A DNA stretch of 64,000 bases. Source: Massilia forsythiae. Its GTDB lineage: Bacteria; Pseudomonadota; Gammaproteobacteria; Burkholderiales; Burkholderiaceae_D. Each line of letters starts with the position of its first letter. The stretch's first letter is position 1. The notes beneath the pieces are model-generated. The model saw only the letters and a list, made by a program, of their open reading frames with translations. It did no database searches and was not told the origin of the DNA. This document shows, piece after piece, positions 53,685 to 61,822 of this stretch. The DNA lies in assembly GCF_012849555.1 (NCBI RefSeq), contig NZ_CP051685.1, forward strand, positions 4,526,001 through 4,590,000, written 5' to 3'. A program made the translations under genes and the position numbers.

Positions 53685-56600
53685 TCATTGCTTGGCGGCG
53701 GCCGTGGGCAGCAGGCCCTCCAGCAGGCGTTCGTCGAATTTCATGCGCAGGCGTACGTAGGCGCCGCGCGCGGTGGCGTCGGCACCCGCCAGGTCCGGCT
53801 CGCGGAAGCCCAGCAGGTTGTAGCCGGCCGAGATCCAGGTGTTCTTGCGCAGCTGGTAGCCGGCTTCCAGGCCGGCGCCGAACTGGCGCCCACGGGTGCC
53901 GCCGTCGACCAGCGCGCGCACGCTGGCGCCCACGTCCCAGCCGCCGCGCAATTCCTGCACCAGGCGCGCCGCCAGCAGTTGCGCCTTCGAGCGGGTGTCG
54001 TAGCCGCCCGAGCGGTCGTGCGCCAGCTTGGCGGCGTAGCGCGCGCTCAGCAGGGTCTCGCGCAGCGGCTGCCAGTTGGCGGTGACGCCGATGCTGTGCA
54101 CGGCGCGCTCCAGGTTGGCGATGCCGGTGTCGCGCTCGACCTTGTACTCGTACTTGGCCAGGCCGTTCCAGCCCAGGCTTTCCAGCGCGCGGTAGGCGAC
54201 GCCGCTCTGCAGCAGCTCGTTCAGGCGCAGGCTGTCGTTGGCGCGGCTGCGCGTGGCCGCCAGGGTGTTCTTGCCCAGCAGGCTCCAGCTCTCGCTCAGC
54301 CGGTAGGCCAGGCCCAGGGTGTGCAGCAGGCTGTCGCTGTCCACCGCGTGGCGCAGTTCCAGGCGCATGTTGGCCTTCCAGTCCGGGCTACGCGCCACCT
54401 CGACGCCGGCGGCCAGGGCCACCGCTTCGTTGGCGGCGGCGCCGGCCAGCACTTTGACGCGCTCGAAGGCGGTGTTCAGGCGCACGCCCCGGGCCACGCT
54501 CCACAGGTTGCGCAGGCCGATCGCGGCCTCGGCCTGGCGGCCGTCGCTGCCGGCGGCGCGCGCGCGGTACTCGGAAAACATGCGGCCATCCTTCATGTAG
54601 TCGGTATCGACGCCGAACACGGTGGCGTTGCGCTGCTGGCCGTCGTTCAGCGCATAGTTCGAGCCCAGGCTGCTGATCAGCTCGTGCCGCCCGTACAGGC
54701 GGCTGCCGCCGGCCAGGCGGTAGTCGCCGCCCAGCGCCACCATGCGGCGGCCGTTGTCGTGGATGTCCTGCTCGGCCTCGACGAACACGCCGGCCTGCGG
54801 CAGGTTCGGCACCTGCGCCGCCAGCTTGGCGCGCACGCTGGTCAGATCGGGCTGGGCCAGCACGGTGCTGGCATTGCCGGCTTCCTCGTGGGCGCGGCGC
54901 ACGCCGCCCTCGACGCGGATGCCGTTGCCGAAGGCGTAGGCGGCGTTCAGTTGGCCGCCGTCGCGGCTGGCGCCGGTGACCAGGTCGGCGCTGTGGATGA
55001 TCTCGCCGCCGAAGCTGATGCGCTCGTCGGCGCGGTACACCACGCGGGCGCCGGCCTCGGCGCGGCCCTTCGGCAGGCTGGCCGCCGGGTTGTCGAAATC
55101 GACGCCGGCGCGGCCCGCATACACGTGGCTTTCCAGCTTGCCGTCCTTGCGGGTGGCGTCGATGCGCGCGGCGCGGCCGTCGGCGTGCTGCTTGTCCATG
55201 TGCGCCGCCTCGACGGTGATGCTGGTGTTGTCGTCGGGGCGCACGGTGGCGTTGACGCTGGCCAGGGTCGTGGGCGCCGCCGGGTTGCGGTCGTCGACAT
55301 AGCTGGCGCCGACTTCGGCGAGCTTGCCGATGCGGTACTGCACGGCGCTGCCGGCCACCCAGAATTCCGGGCTGCCCTGGTCGATCTCGTAGCTGATGCG
55401 GATCGTGATCGGGTTCAGGTCGGCGTCCAGGCTCGGCACCGGGGCGCGCAGCAGGATGCGGCCGGTGAGCGGCTCGATGTCGTAGTCGGCGTAGCGCGCC
55501 AGCACGCGGCTGGACAGCAGCACGCCGGGGCGGTTGCGGTCGCGCACCATGATCTCGATGCGCTCGCTGTTGATGACCATCACGCCGCTGCCGGTGAGGT
55601 AGGGGCCGGAGGTGCCGTTGGCCGGGATTTCCTCGACCATCTGGCGCGTACTGTCGTGGCTGGCGAACGAATCCACGCTCAAGCCGCCTTCCTCGTAGTG
55701 GTGGCGCAGGCCGTTCAGGGCGCGGTTATAGGCGCCCAGGTTGCGCGCCGGGGTTACGCCGGGCGGGGTCATGTCGCCGAACAGCAGCCACGACTTGTTG
55801 CGGTCGGCGCGCAGGTACAGGCGGCTGGTCGACTGGGCGTCGAAGCCGCGCTGGGCGTTGTCGCCGGCGGTCGGGTAGAACGCGGTCGGATCGAGGTCGC
55901 GGAACAGCTTCTGCTCGACCACCTTGTCGGAATCGTAGGCGGCGGTCAGCAGGATGTCGTCGCCCACCTTGCCCTTGGCGAACATGGCGGCGTGGGCGCC
56001 GACCTGCACCGCGTTCGGGCCGTCGCTGGTCGAGAAATGGCGCAGCTGGTCCTCGAAGCCGGCGAAGCCGCGCGCCGGATTGCCGACGTTGCCGGCGATG
56101 CGGTTCAGGCTGACGGCGCCCTCGACCACGCCGGCGGCCACCAGCGGACGCAGGTCGGGCACGAAGTCGACGCGGCCGGCGGCTTGCACGGCGCCGCTGG
56201 ATGCGCGGATGGCCGCTTCGCCGGGTTCCTGCGGCGCGCGCAGGGCCAGTTCGGCATGGCCGCCCTCGACGAACAATTGCAGGCCGGGCTGGTGCGGATC
56301 GAGGTCGGCCTGTTGCCATTCGCCGCGGCCGGCTTCCAGGGTCAGCGCGGTGCGCTCCATTACCGGCACGCCGGCGGCGTCTTCCAGGTCCACGCGCAGC
56401 ATTGCCAGGCTCTTGCCGTCGGCCGCCACGCCCGGCTTGTCGAACGCCAGGCGGATGCGCGCCAGCGCGCCCGGCGCGACCACCGTGATGCGGCGGCTGC
56501 CGCGCGGGTTGCCGAAGCCGTCGCGCTGGCTCACCTCGAGCACGTTGGCGCCGGCCTCGAACGCGACGCCGACGAATTCCCAGCTTTCCAGCTGCTTCGC

Positions 56601-58529
56601 CGCCACCGTGCTGCGCTTGCCGATGCGCGCTTCCGGCACCGGCTTGCCGTTCACCGCCAGCGTGAAGGTGACGCCGGCGCCGCCTTTCACGCGCACCGTT
56701 GCCACGGCGCGCGCCAGCACGGCGCCGTCGTCCAGGCCGACGAAGGCCAGGCTGTTGTCGAGCGATTCGAGGTCGGCCTGGGAAGCGGCCTTGGCCGACG
56801 CGGTGGCGGCGGCCGCGGCCGGGCGTTCCAGCGCCTTGGCCGCGCTGTTTTCCATGTCTTTCGCTGCGGCGCGGCGGGCCGCGATCGCCTCGCGCAGCGC
56901 CGGGCTGCAGGCGTGCAGCGCGAAATCGGCCTTGGCCAGTTCGCCCTCGTGCACGTCGACGAAGCGGCTGGCGGCGTCGCCGCCGTTGCGGTTCGACAGC
57001 GCCGCCAGTGCGGCGCCTTGCGGCAGGGTGGCGCCGTCGACCTTGGCGACGTGGGTGCGCGGACGCACTTCGGCGAAGCTGTAGCGGCCGTCGGCGTCGG
57101 TCTGGGCAAAGCTGCCGTCTTCGAGGTAGACGCGCACGCCCGGCACGCCCGGTTCGCCGGCATCGCGCCGGCGGTTGCCGTCGCAGTCGGCGAACACGGT
57201 GCCTTCGATAAAGGCCTTTTCGCTGAACACGCCGGCGCTCACCTTGACCTTGGCGGCGGCGGTGCCGCTGCTCAGCGCCAGCGGCGCCGCGCTGGTGGCG
57301 CGGGCGCGGTTGATGCCGTCGCCCTGCAGCGCGCCGGCGCCGATGCGCACGCGGTAGCGCAGCACCGCGTCGCTGGCGGACGCCAGGCTGCCGATGGCGA
57401 AGCGCAGCGCCGGGCCGCGCGTCCCGTCAGGGTCGGCGGCCTGCACGCCGCCCAGCCGCACGCTGCCCGGCACCAGGCTGAAGCCGGCCGGCAGCCGGTC
57501 CTCGACCTCGACCCCGACCAGCGCCTGTTCGGCGGTGTTGTGCACGCGCAGCGTGTAGTCGACGAAGTCGCCCACCTCGGCGGTGGCGCGCGAGGCCGCC
57601 TTTTCCAGGTACAGGGCGCCCGGCACCGGATCCAGCGGCAGGTCCAGCATCACCGCGCCGGTGGACGCGCTGACGACGAAGTCGCCGCCGTAGGAATACG
57701 ATGCGTAGACGTCGTGCTCGCCGGGCAGGTCCGCCAGCGCGACCCTGGACGGGAAGCTGTAGTTCGACGGCGGCACGATCGTCACGTGGTACAGGCTGGG
57801 CGGCACCAGCGGGAAGCGGTAGACGCCGTCGGCATCGGTGACGACCGAGCTCGGCGCCGCGGTCACGCCGTCGGTCTCGAACACGGTCGCGGCGCCGCCT
57901 GCCAGGCCGCCGTTGCCGGCGCCGGTGACGTCGATCAGGGTCACGCGCGCGCCGCCCACCGGCACGCCGGTCTTGCTGTCGAAGACCACGCCGGTCGGGT
58001 CGATCAGGATCGAGGCGGTCGACGTGCCGGTGCCGCAGCTCTTGATGGTGGCGGTCAGGGTGTCGTTCTTCTTGATTTCGAGGGCGCCGTCCTCTTCCCG
58101 CGGCGCCTCGTCGCCGACCTGGCTGGCGACCAGGCTGCCGGTGATGTGGAAGATGCCGGTGTCCGGACCGGTCTCGGTGGCGGAGTAGGATTCGGTGTCG
58201 TGGCCGAGCGTCGAGTGGATCGCGATGACGATGGTTTCCGCCACGGCCGGGTCGTTGTTGCAGGCCGGCGCGCTGGCCTGCACGTACAGCGGCTGGCCGG
58301 CCAGCCTGACCTGGGCCGCGGTGCGGTAGTCGGAACCGGTGAAGTAGGTGATGCTTTCGCCCTGCATCGCCGTCACCTGGTTCGACTGCAGCGTGCCGTT
58401 GCCGCGCGCCGCGTCGGCGTAGCTGGCGCTGGCCTGGTTGGTCACGCTGGCGCAGGCGATGCCGTACGCGCAGCCGAGCACGATGAGGAGGACGTAGAGG
58501 GCGAGTTGGCGGAGCTGGCGCGTCATCAT
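53685..58529 (-). CDS. Giant modular outer-membrane protein: regulatory-like, DUF11, SdrD-like, Ig-like modules and C-terminal beta-barrel
   Basis: A 1614-residue exported protein. Signal peptide to about residue 27; then SVTNQASASYADAAR, a motif shared with the 443-residue neighbour. About 180-262 is carboxypeptidase-regulatory-like (GVVFDSKTGVPVGGARVTL), 312-420 is DUF11 (LEKAASRATAEVGDFVDYTL), 440-500 is SdrD-B-like (VFADCDGNRRRDAGEPGVPG), an Ala-rich linker follows, then Ig-like/Big-1-like domains (RIRLAFDKPGVAADGKSL). From about 830 the sequence has alternating strands (RLYLRADRNKSWLLFGD, ILLRAPVPSLDADLNPITI) up to LRMKFDERLLEG, as in an outer-membrane barrel. Possibly usher-like for DUF11 subunits; inference. 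Confidence 0.75.
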   Translation of the reverse strand: MMTRQLRQLALYVLLIVLGCAYGIACASVTNQASASYADAARGNGTLQSNQVTAMQGESITYFTGSDYRTAAQVRLAGQPLYVQASAPACNNDPAVAETIVIAIHSTLGHDTESYSATETGPDTGIFHITGSLVASQVGDEAPREEDGALEIKKNDTLTATIKSCGTGTSTASILIDPTGVVFDSKTGVPVGGARVTLIDVTGAGNGGLAGGAATVFETDGVTAAPSSVVTDADGVYRFPLVPPSLYHVTIVPPSNYSFPSRVALADLPGEHDVYASYSYGGDFVVSASTGAVMLDLPLDPVPGALYLEKAASRATAEVGDFVDYTLRVHNTAEQALVGVEVEDRLPAGFSLVPGSVRLGGVQAADPDGTRGPALRFAIGSLASASDAVLRYRVRIGAGALQGDGINRARATSAAPLALSSGTAAAKVKVSAGVFSEKAFIEGTVFADCDGNRRRDAGEPGVPGVRVYLEDGSFAQTDADGRYSFAEVRPRTHVAKVDGATLPQGAALAALSNRNGGDAASRFVDVHEGELAKADFALHACSPALREAIAARRAAAKDMENSAAKALERPAAAAATASAKAASQADLESLDNSLAFVGLDDGAVLARAVATVRVKGGAGVTFTLAVNGKPVPEARIGKRSTVAAKQLESWEFVGVAFEAGANVLEVSQRDGFGNPRGSRRITVVAPGALARIRLAFDKPGVAADGKSLAMLRVDLEDAAGVPVMERTALTLEAGRGEWQQADLDPHQPGLQLFVEGGHAELALRAPQEPGEAAIRASSGAVQAAGRVDFVPDLRPLVAAGVVEGAVSLNRIAGNVGNPARGFAGFEDQLRHFSTSDGPNAVQVGAHAAMFAKGKVGDDILLTAAYDSDKVVEQKLFRDLDPTAFYPTAGDNAQRGFDAQSTSRLYLRADRNKSWLLFGDMTPPGVTPARNLGAYNRALNGLRHHYEEGGLSVDSFASHDSTRQMVEEIPANGTSGPYLTGSGVMVINSERIEIMVRDRNRPGVLLSSRVLARYADYDIEPLTGRILLRAPVPSLDADLNPITIRISYEIDQGSPEFWVAGSAVQYRIGKLAEVGASYVDDRNPAAPTTLASVNATVRPDDNTSITVEAAHMDKQHADGRAARIDATRKDGKLESHVYAGRAGVDFDNPAASLPKGRAEAGARVVYRADERISFGGEIIHSADLVTGASRDGGQLNAAYAFGNGIRVEGGVRRAHEEAGNASTVLAQPDLTSVRAKLAAQVPNLPQAGVFVEAEQDIHDNGRRMVALGGDYRLAGGSRLYGRHELISSLGSNYALNDGQQRNATVFGVDTDYMKDGRMFSEYRARAAGSDGRQAEAAIGLRNLWSVARGVRLNTAFERVKVLAGAAANEAVALAAGVEVARSPDWKANMRLELRHAVDSDSLLHTLGLAYRLSESWSLLGKNTLAATRSRANDSLRLNELLQSGVAYRALESLGWNGLAKYEYKVERDTGIANLERAVHSIGVTANWQPLRETLLSARYAAKLAHDRSGGYDTRSKAQLLAARLVQELRGGWDVGASVRALVDGGTRGRQFGAGLEAGYQLRKNTWISAGYNLLGFREPDLAGADATARGAYVRLRMKFDERLLEGLLPTAAAKQ

Positions 58530-58603
58530 GGCGTGGTCTGGCGGATGCGGTGGCGAGGGCGGTGGGCGGAAGCGGGCGGCGCTGCTACCTGGACGAGGAG
58601 CCT

Positions 58604-58629
58604 CCCCGGCCGCGCGAGCGCGGCCGGGG
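58604..58629 (-). other. Intra-operon GC hairpin
   Basis: An 11-bp all-GC stem (CCCCGGCCGCG / CGCGGCCGGGG) with a 4-base loop lies between the 443-residue DUF11 gene and the 1614-residue gene. There is no T-tract, so it is better explained as an mRNA-stability or attenuation element that makes the upstream subunits more abundant than the barrel protein. Confidence 0.55.
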
Positions 58630-58641
58630 CCGGCGCAAGGG

Positions 58642-59973
58642 TTACGGGTTGATGCGCACGCCGAACGACATCTTGGCGGACTGGCCCGGGGTCAGCACGC
58701 CGACGGTGGCCTGCACCGCGCCGGTGTTGCCGGCGGCCGGCGCCGTGACGATGCCGACGGTGGTCGCGGCCGGGGTGGCGATGTGGTAGGTCGTGTTGGC
58801 CGGGATGTTGTCGCTGATGACGATCGCGCTGACGTTGCCGCTGCCGCCGTTGGTGGCGGTGATCTCGTAGCGGATGCAGGCGCCCGGGATGGCGCCGGCG
58901 CTGATGTTGGCGGCGCTGAAGGCGGTGTCGGCGACGCCGTCGCAGTTGGCGTCCAGCGCTTGTGTCTTGGCCAGCGCCAGCTGGGCGCTGGCGGCGACCA
59001 CGGTGACGGCGTCGTGGATGCGGTCGCTGGCGTTCGAGGTCGGCGACAACGCGCGGAAGTACAGGTCGGTGGTGGCCGGGGTGGCGCCGGCCGGCACCAC
59101 CACGTCGGCGTACACCGCGACGTTGGCGCCGGCGGCGACGGTGGCGCTGGTGATCACCGAGCCCGCGGCATCCTTGAACACCACGCTCCAGCCGCTCGGC
59201 AGCGTCAGGGCGCCGAAGGCGGCGTCGGTGCTGGCCTGCAGCGCGAAGGTGTCGGCCGCGGCGCCGCCGTTGTTCAGGTACAGGGTGAAGCGCGTGGTGG
59301 CGCCGGCGGATACGGTGTTGGTGACCACCGCGCTGGCTTCCACGCCCGGGCCGGCGCCCGGCGCGCCGGCGCCGGCGGAGTTGGCGGTGATGTCGATGGT
59401 GGCGCCGTTGCCGACGGTGGTGGTGTCCGTGGCGCTGGCGTTCACGCCGGCGTTGAAGGTGCTGGTGGCGGTCACCACCAGGCTGTTGGCGGCGCCGGCA
59501 GTGGCGCCGGCGGGCAGGGTGGCGACCGCCACCACGTGGAACACGGCACCCGGTGCGATGCTGCCGGTGGCGGTGATCGGGGTGGCGTTGTCGGCCACGC
59601 CGTCGCCGTTGGCGTCGGCGTAGAACACCACGCTCGTCATCGAGAACGCGCCGCTGTTGGTGGCGGCCAGCGTGAAGGTGTCGGCGCCGTTGCCGTTGTT
59701 GGTGATGGTGTGCGCGTAGGTCACCTGGGCGCCGGCGGCGGCGCTCTTGGCCGAACCGGCGGACAGGCTGACGCTGGCCACCTGCTGGACCACGGTCACC
59801 ACCGTGTTCGAGGTGGCGCTGCGCGCCGTCAGGGTCGAATCGACGTAGGTGGCCGAGGCCTGGTTGGTGATCGACGTGCCGGCCGCGGTGGCGGCGTGCG
59901 CCTGCATGCCGTGGGCGCAGGCAAGGCCGATGGCGAGCGCCAGGGCGCGGCGTGGAGCGATGGAGCGTTTCAT
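58642..59973 (-). CDS. DUF11-type exported repeat protein (DUF11 operon, gene 2)
   Basis: A 443-residue protein with a signal peptide (RRALALAIGLACAHGMQAHA) and almost entirely beta-sandwich repeats: TSITNQASATYVDSTL, VTYAHTITNNGNGADTFTL, ATTRFTLYLNNGGAAADTF and the last repeat, CIRYEITATNGGSGNVSAI. Calcium-loop-like DANGDGVAD and DANCDGVAD occur. Very rich in Ala, Thr, Ser and low in charge, like a fibrous or surface-layer-type subunit. Start supported by AAAGG upstream. It follows the 165-residue DUF11 gene by 13 bp. Probable structural subunit. Confidence 0.78.
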   Translation of the reverse strand: MKRSIAPRRALALAIGLACAHGMQAHAATAAGTSITNQASATYVDSTLTARSATSNTVVTVVQQVASVSLSAGSAKSAAAGAQVTYAHTITNNGNGADTFTLAATNSGAFSMTSVVFYADANGDGVADNATPITATGSIAPGAVFHVVAVATLPAGATAGAANSLVVTATSTFNAGVNASATDTTTVGNGATIDITANSAGAGAPGAGPGVEASAVVTNTVSAGATTRFTLYLNNGGAAADTFALQASTDAAFGALTLPSGWSVVFKDAAGSVITSATVAAGANVAVYADVVVPAGATPATTDLYFRALSPTSNASDRIHDAVTVVAASAQLALAKTQALDANCDGVADTAFSAANISAGAIPGACIRYEITATNGGSGNVSAIVISDNIPANTTYHIATPAATTVGIVTAPAAGNTGAVQATVGVLTPGQSAKMSFGVRINP

Positions 59974-59986
59974 GGATTACGAGCCT

Positions 59987-60484
59987 TTACGAACGGTTGG
60001 TGGTGACGGGTGCATCGTCGAGACGCATGCGGGAACTGACGGTGACGCTGCGGCCGGGCGCCAGTTCGCCCAGCTTCCAGCGCAGGAAACGGTATTCGGA
60101 CGGGGGGACGGTCTCGACCTGGCGCCTGCCGTCGCGGACCACGGTCCGGGTCAGCGGCGCCGGCGCGAAGTGGGCGCCGTCGAGGCTGGCCTGGAATTCG
60201 CCCGGGGAGGCGCTGCCGGGCAGGTAGTGCATGCCGCCCTGCGGCACCGGCAGCGTCGCCAGCACGTCGCGCGCCGCGCCGGCGCCGGCATTGCGGTAGG
60301 TGACCTGGTATTCGATGGTGTCGCCCGGCAGCGCCTCGGTGGTGGGCACCAGCTTCTGGCCGCCGGCGCCGGCGACGACCTTGAACGCATGCAGGGCGAC
60401 GACGACGTCGTTGGCGGCGGCGAAGACACGGGTGGCTGCGAGCTGCAGCACGACCATGATGACGATGACGAGATAGCGGTTCAT
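59987..60484 (-). CDS. Small DUF11-type exported protein (DUF11 operon, gene 1)
   Basis: A 165-residue protein from ATG 60484 with an AGGAG site. Signal peptide: LVIVIMVVLQLAATRVFA. The mature domain is one DUF11-like sandwich: ALPGDTIEYQVTYRNAGAGAARDVLATLPVPQ, then SEYRFLRWKLGELAPGRSVTVSSRMRL. First gene of the operon, 13 bp before the 443-residue gene, and downstream of a good promoter (60564-60592). Possibly a minor subunit or an assembly factor. Confidence 0.75.
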   Translation of the reverse strand: MNRYLVIVIMVVLQLAATRVFAAANDVVVALHAFKVVAGAGGQKLVPTTEALPGDTIEYQVTYRNAGAGAARDVLATLPVPQGGMHYLPGSASPGEFQASLDGAHFAPAPLTRTVVRDGRRQVETVPPSEYRFLRWKLGELAPGRSVTVSSRMRLDDAPVTTNRS

Positions 60485-60563
60485 GACACTCCTGTCGGTT
60501 GAATGCCGTCCTGGATCGGATCGGCGGGGATTTGCTGTTTTTGCTGCTTTGTTCAATTTCGGT

Positions 60564-60592
60564 AGATTACTGAATTTGCTGATTCAAGACAA
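60564..60592 (-). promoter_or_regulatory. DUF11 operon promoter with motif inside the spacer
   Basis: On the minus strand TTGTCT (60592-60587) and TAATCT (60569-60564) are 17 bp apart. The spacer holds CTGAATTTGCTGA (60570-60582, plus strand), a two-mismatch copy of YCGNATTTNCCGA. A protein bound there would overlap RNA polymerase, suggesting repression or promoter remodelling. Confidence 0.5.
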
Positions 60593-60765
60593 TGATTATT
60601 TCGACTAGGTAATGTTGTGTTGTGGCAATGTGACGTTTTCGCGTCAGGCTGCGCATGGCGTGCGCGCGCAGCCGGACGAATGACAGCGGCAGGGGCATAC
60701 CAGGGCGAGGAAGGGGAGCCGGCGGGAGAGAGGAAACGAAGCGCTGCGCAGCAAAGTCAGGGCGC

Positions 60766-60795
60766 AAAAAAAAAGACGCCGCTTGATGCGGCGTC
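60766..60795 (-). terminator. Strong Rho-independent terminator of the second HTH-receiver gene
   Basis: On the minus strand an 8-bp stem (GACGCCGC / GCGGCGTC) with a 5-base loop is followed by nine T residues. It lies 28 bp after the stop at 60824 and separates the regulator from the DUF11 operon. Confidence 0.92.
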
Positions 60796-60823
60796 GTTCA
60801 GGGGGTGTGGCGGAGAGGGCGGA

Positions 60824-61447
60824 TCAGGTGCGGAAGGCGTTTTCCACGGCCGCCCGCAACTGGCCGAACGGCACCGGCTTGGAAAACACCGGAATGTCGG
60901 CCGGCAGGCCGAGCGACTTGATGGTCGACACGTCCAGCCCGCTGACGATGATGATGTGCAGGCCCTCCTGTTGCGGATTGGCGCGCAGGCTGTTGACCAT
61001 GCGGAAGCCGTCCATGCCGGGCATGCTCAGGTCGCTGATCAGGATGTCGGGACGCTGCTCGCCGATCTTCAGCAGCGCCTCGAAGCCGTCGCCGGCCTTG
61101 ATGATCTGCAGCGGCAGGCCCCAGCCCGCGATTTCCAGCTCGTACAGGCGCAGCAGGGTGGCGTCGTCGTCGACGATCAGCACCTTGGTCAGGCGCGGTG
61201 CTTCCCTGACGGGTTCGGCGGCGGCGGGGGCAAGCGCCTGGCGCCGTCCGGCCAGCACGTGTTCGAGCGACGCCGCCGCGATGCGCCGGTGGCCGCCCGC
61301 GGTCTTCCAGGCCTGCAGGGTGCCGGCCTCGACCCACAATTGCACGGTCCGGTGCGACACGCCCAGGATCTTCGCCGCCTCGGCGGTCGAGTAAAACTCC
61401 TTCGGCGTTCCGATGTCGTGGAAAGCGCCGCTATTCTTGTTTGTCAT
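60824..61447 (-). CDS. Response regulator with N-terminal MerR/excisionase-like HTH and C-terminal receiver (paralog B)
   Basis: A 207-residue regulator colinear with the one at 51123-51752: STAEAAKILGVSHRTVQLW, WKTAGGHRRI, then a receiver with the phospho-acceptor again at Asp139 (ILISDLSMPGMDGF) and Lys in VFSKPVPF. It is transcribed toward, but terminated before, the DUF11 operon. No strong ribosome binding site precedes the ATG. It is divergent from the chemoreceptor gene; the shared 375-bp gap is AT-rich and holds two copies of the shared motif. Confidence 0.85.
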   Translation of the reverse strand: MTNKNSGAFHDIGTPKEFYSTAEAAKILGVSHRTVQLWVEAGTLQAWKTAGGHRRIAAASLEHVLAGRRQALAPAAAEPVREAPRLTKVLIVDDDATLLRLYELEIAGWGLPLQIIKAGDGFEALLKIGEQRPDILISDLSMPGMDGFRMVNSLRANPQQEGLHIIIVSGLDVSTIKSLGLPADIPVFSKPVPFGQLRAAVENAFRT

Positions 61448-61822
61448 AGTTCAGTTCAGCTGCATGGTTCGTTCGTTCTCCACATGGCCAAGCAAGACGC
61501 GCGCCTGCCATGCTCGGTACCGGGACGGTGCAGCTGGCGATTCGGTCTTACCGCGCGCCATGACGACGTTGCGAAGTGAGAATGTGTGAATATTTAAGTA
61601 TATATCCTTACACGAGACATTACGTGCAGGAATTGTGTAACTTTTGTCTACGCGATTCAGGCATGTCTGATGCATATTCGCATCGCTTTTACCGGATTTG
61701 CCGAGATGGCTATTGCTTTGCGGAAAATTCTCTGACATTATCGAATTTACCGAATCCGACAGCGTCCGCGCCCTGTCCGCAATCCGCACCATGGCGCACC
61801 CCATCCACTCCCAGACCGGACT
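61448..61822. promoter_or_regulatory. Divergent control region between HTH-receiver gene and chemoreceptor gene
   Basis: A 375-bp AT-rich gap without genes. It contains CCGGATTTGCCGA (61692-61704) and TCGAATTTACCGA (61741-61753), both perfect to YCGNATTTNCCGA. TTGCTT (61713-61718) and CATTAT (61736-61741), 17 bp apart, could be the chemoreceptor promoter. Confidence 0.45.

Noticed and set aside
53619..58652. A very long open frame on the plus strand across the giant DUF11/barrel gene
   Set aside because: It is Ala/Gly/Val/Arg-rich and without domains; it mirrors the minus-strand gene because of GC-biased third positions.
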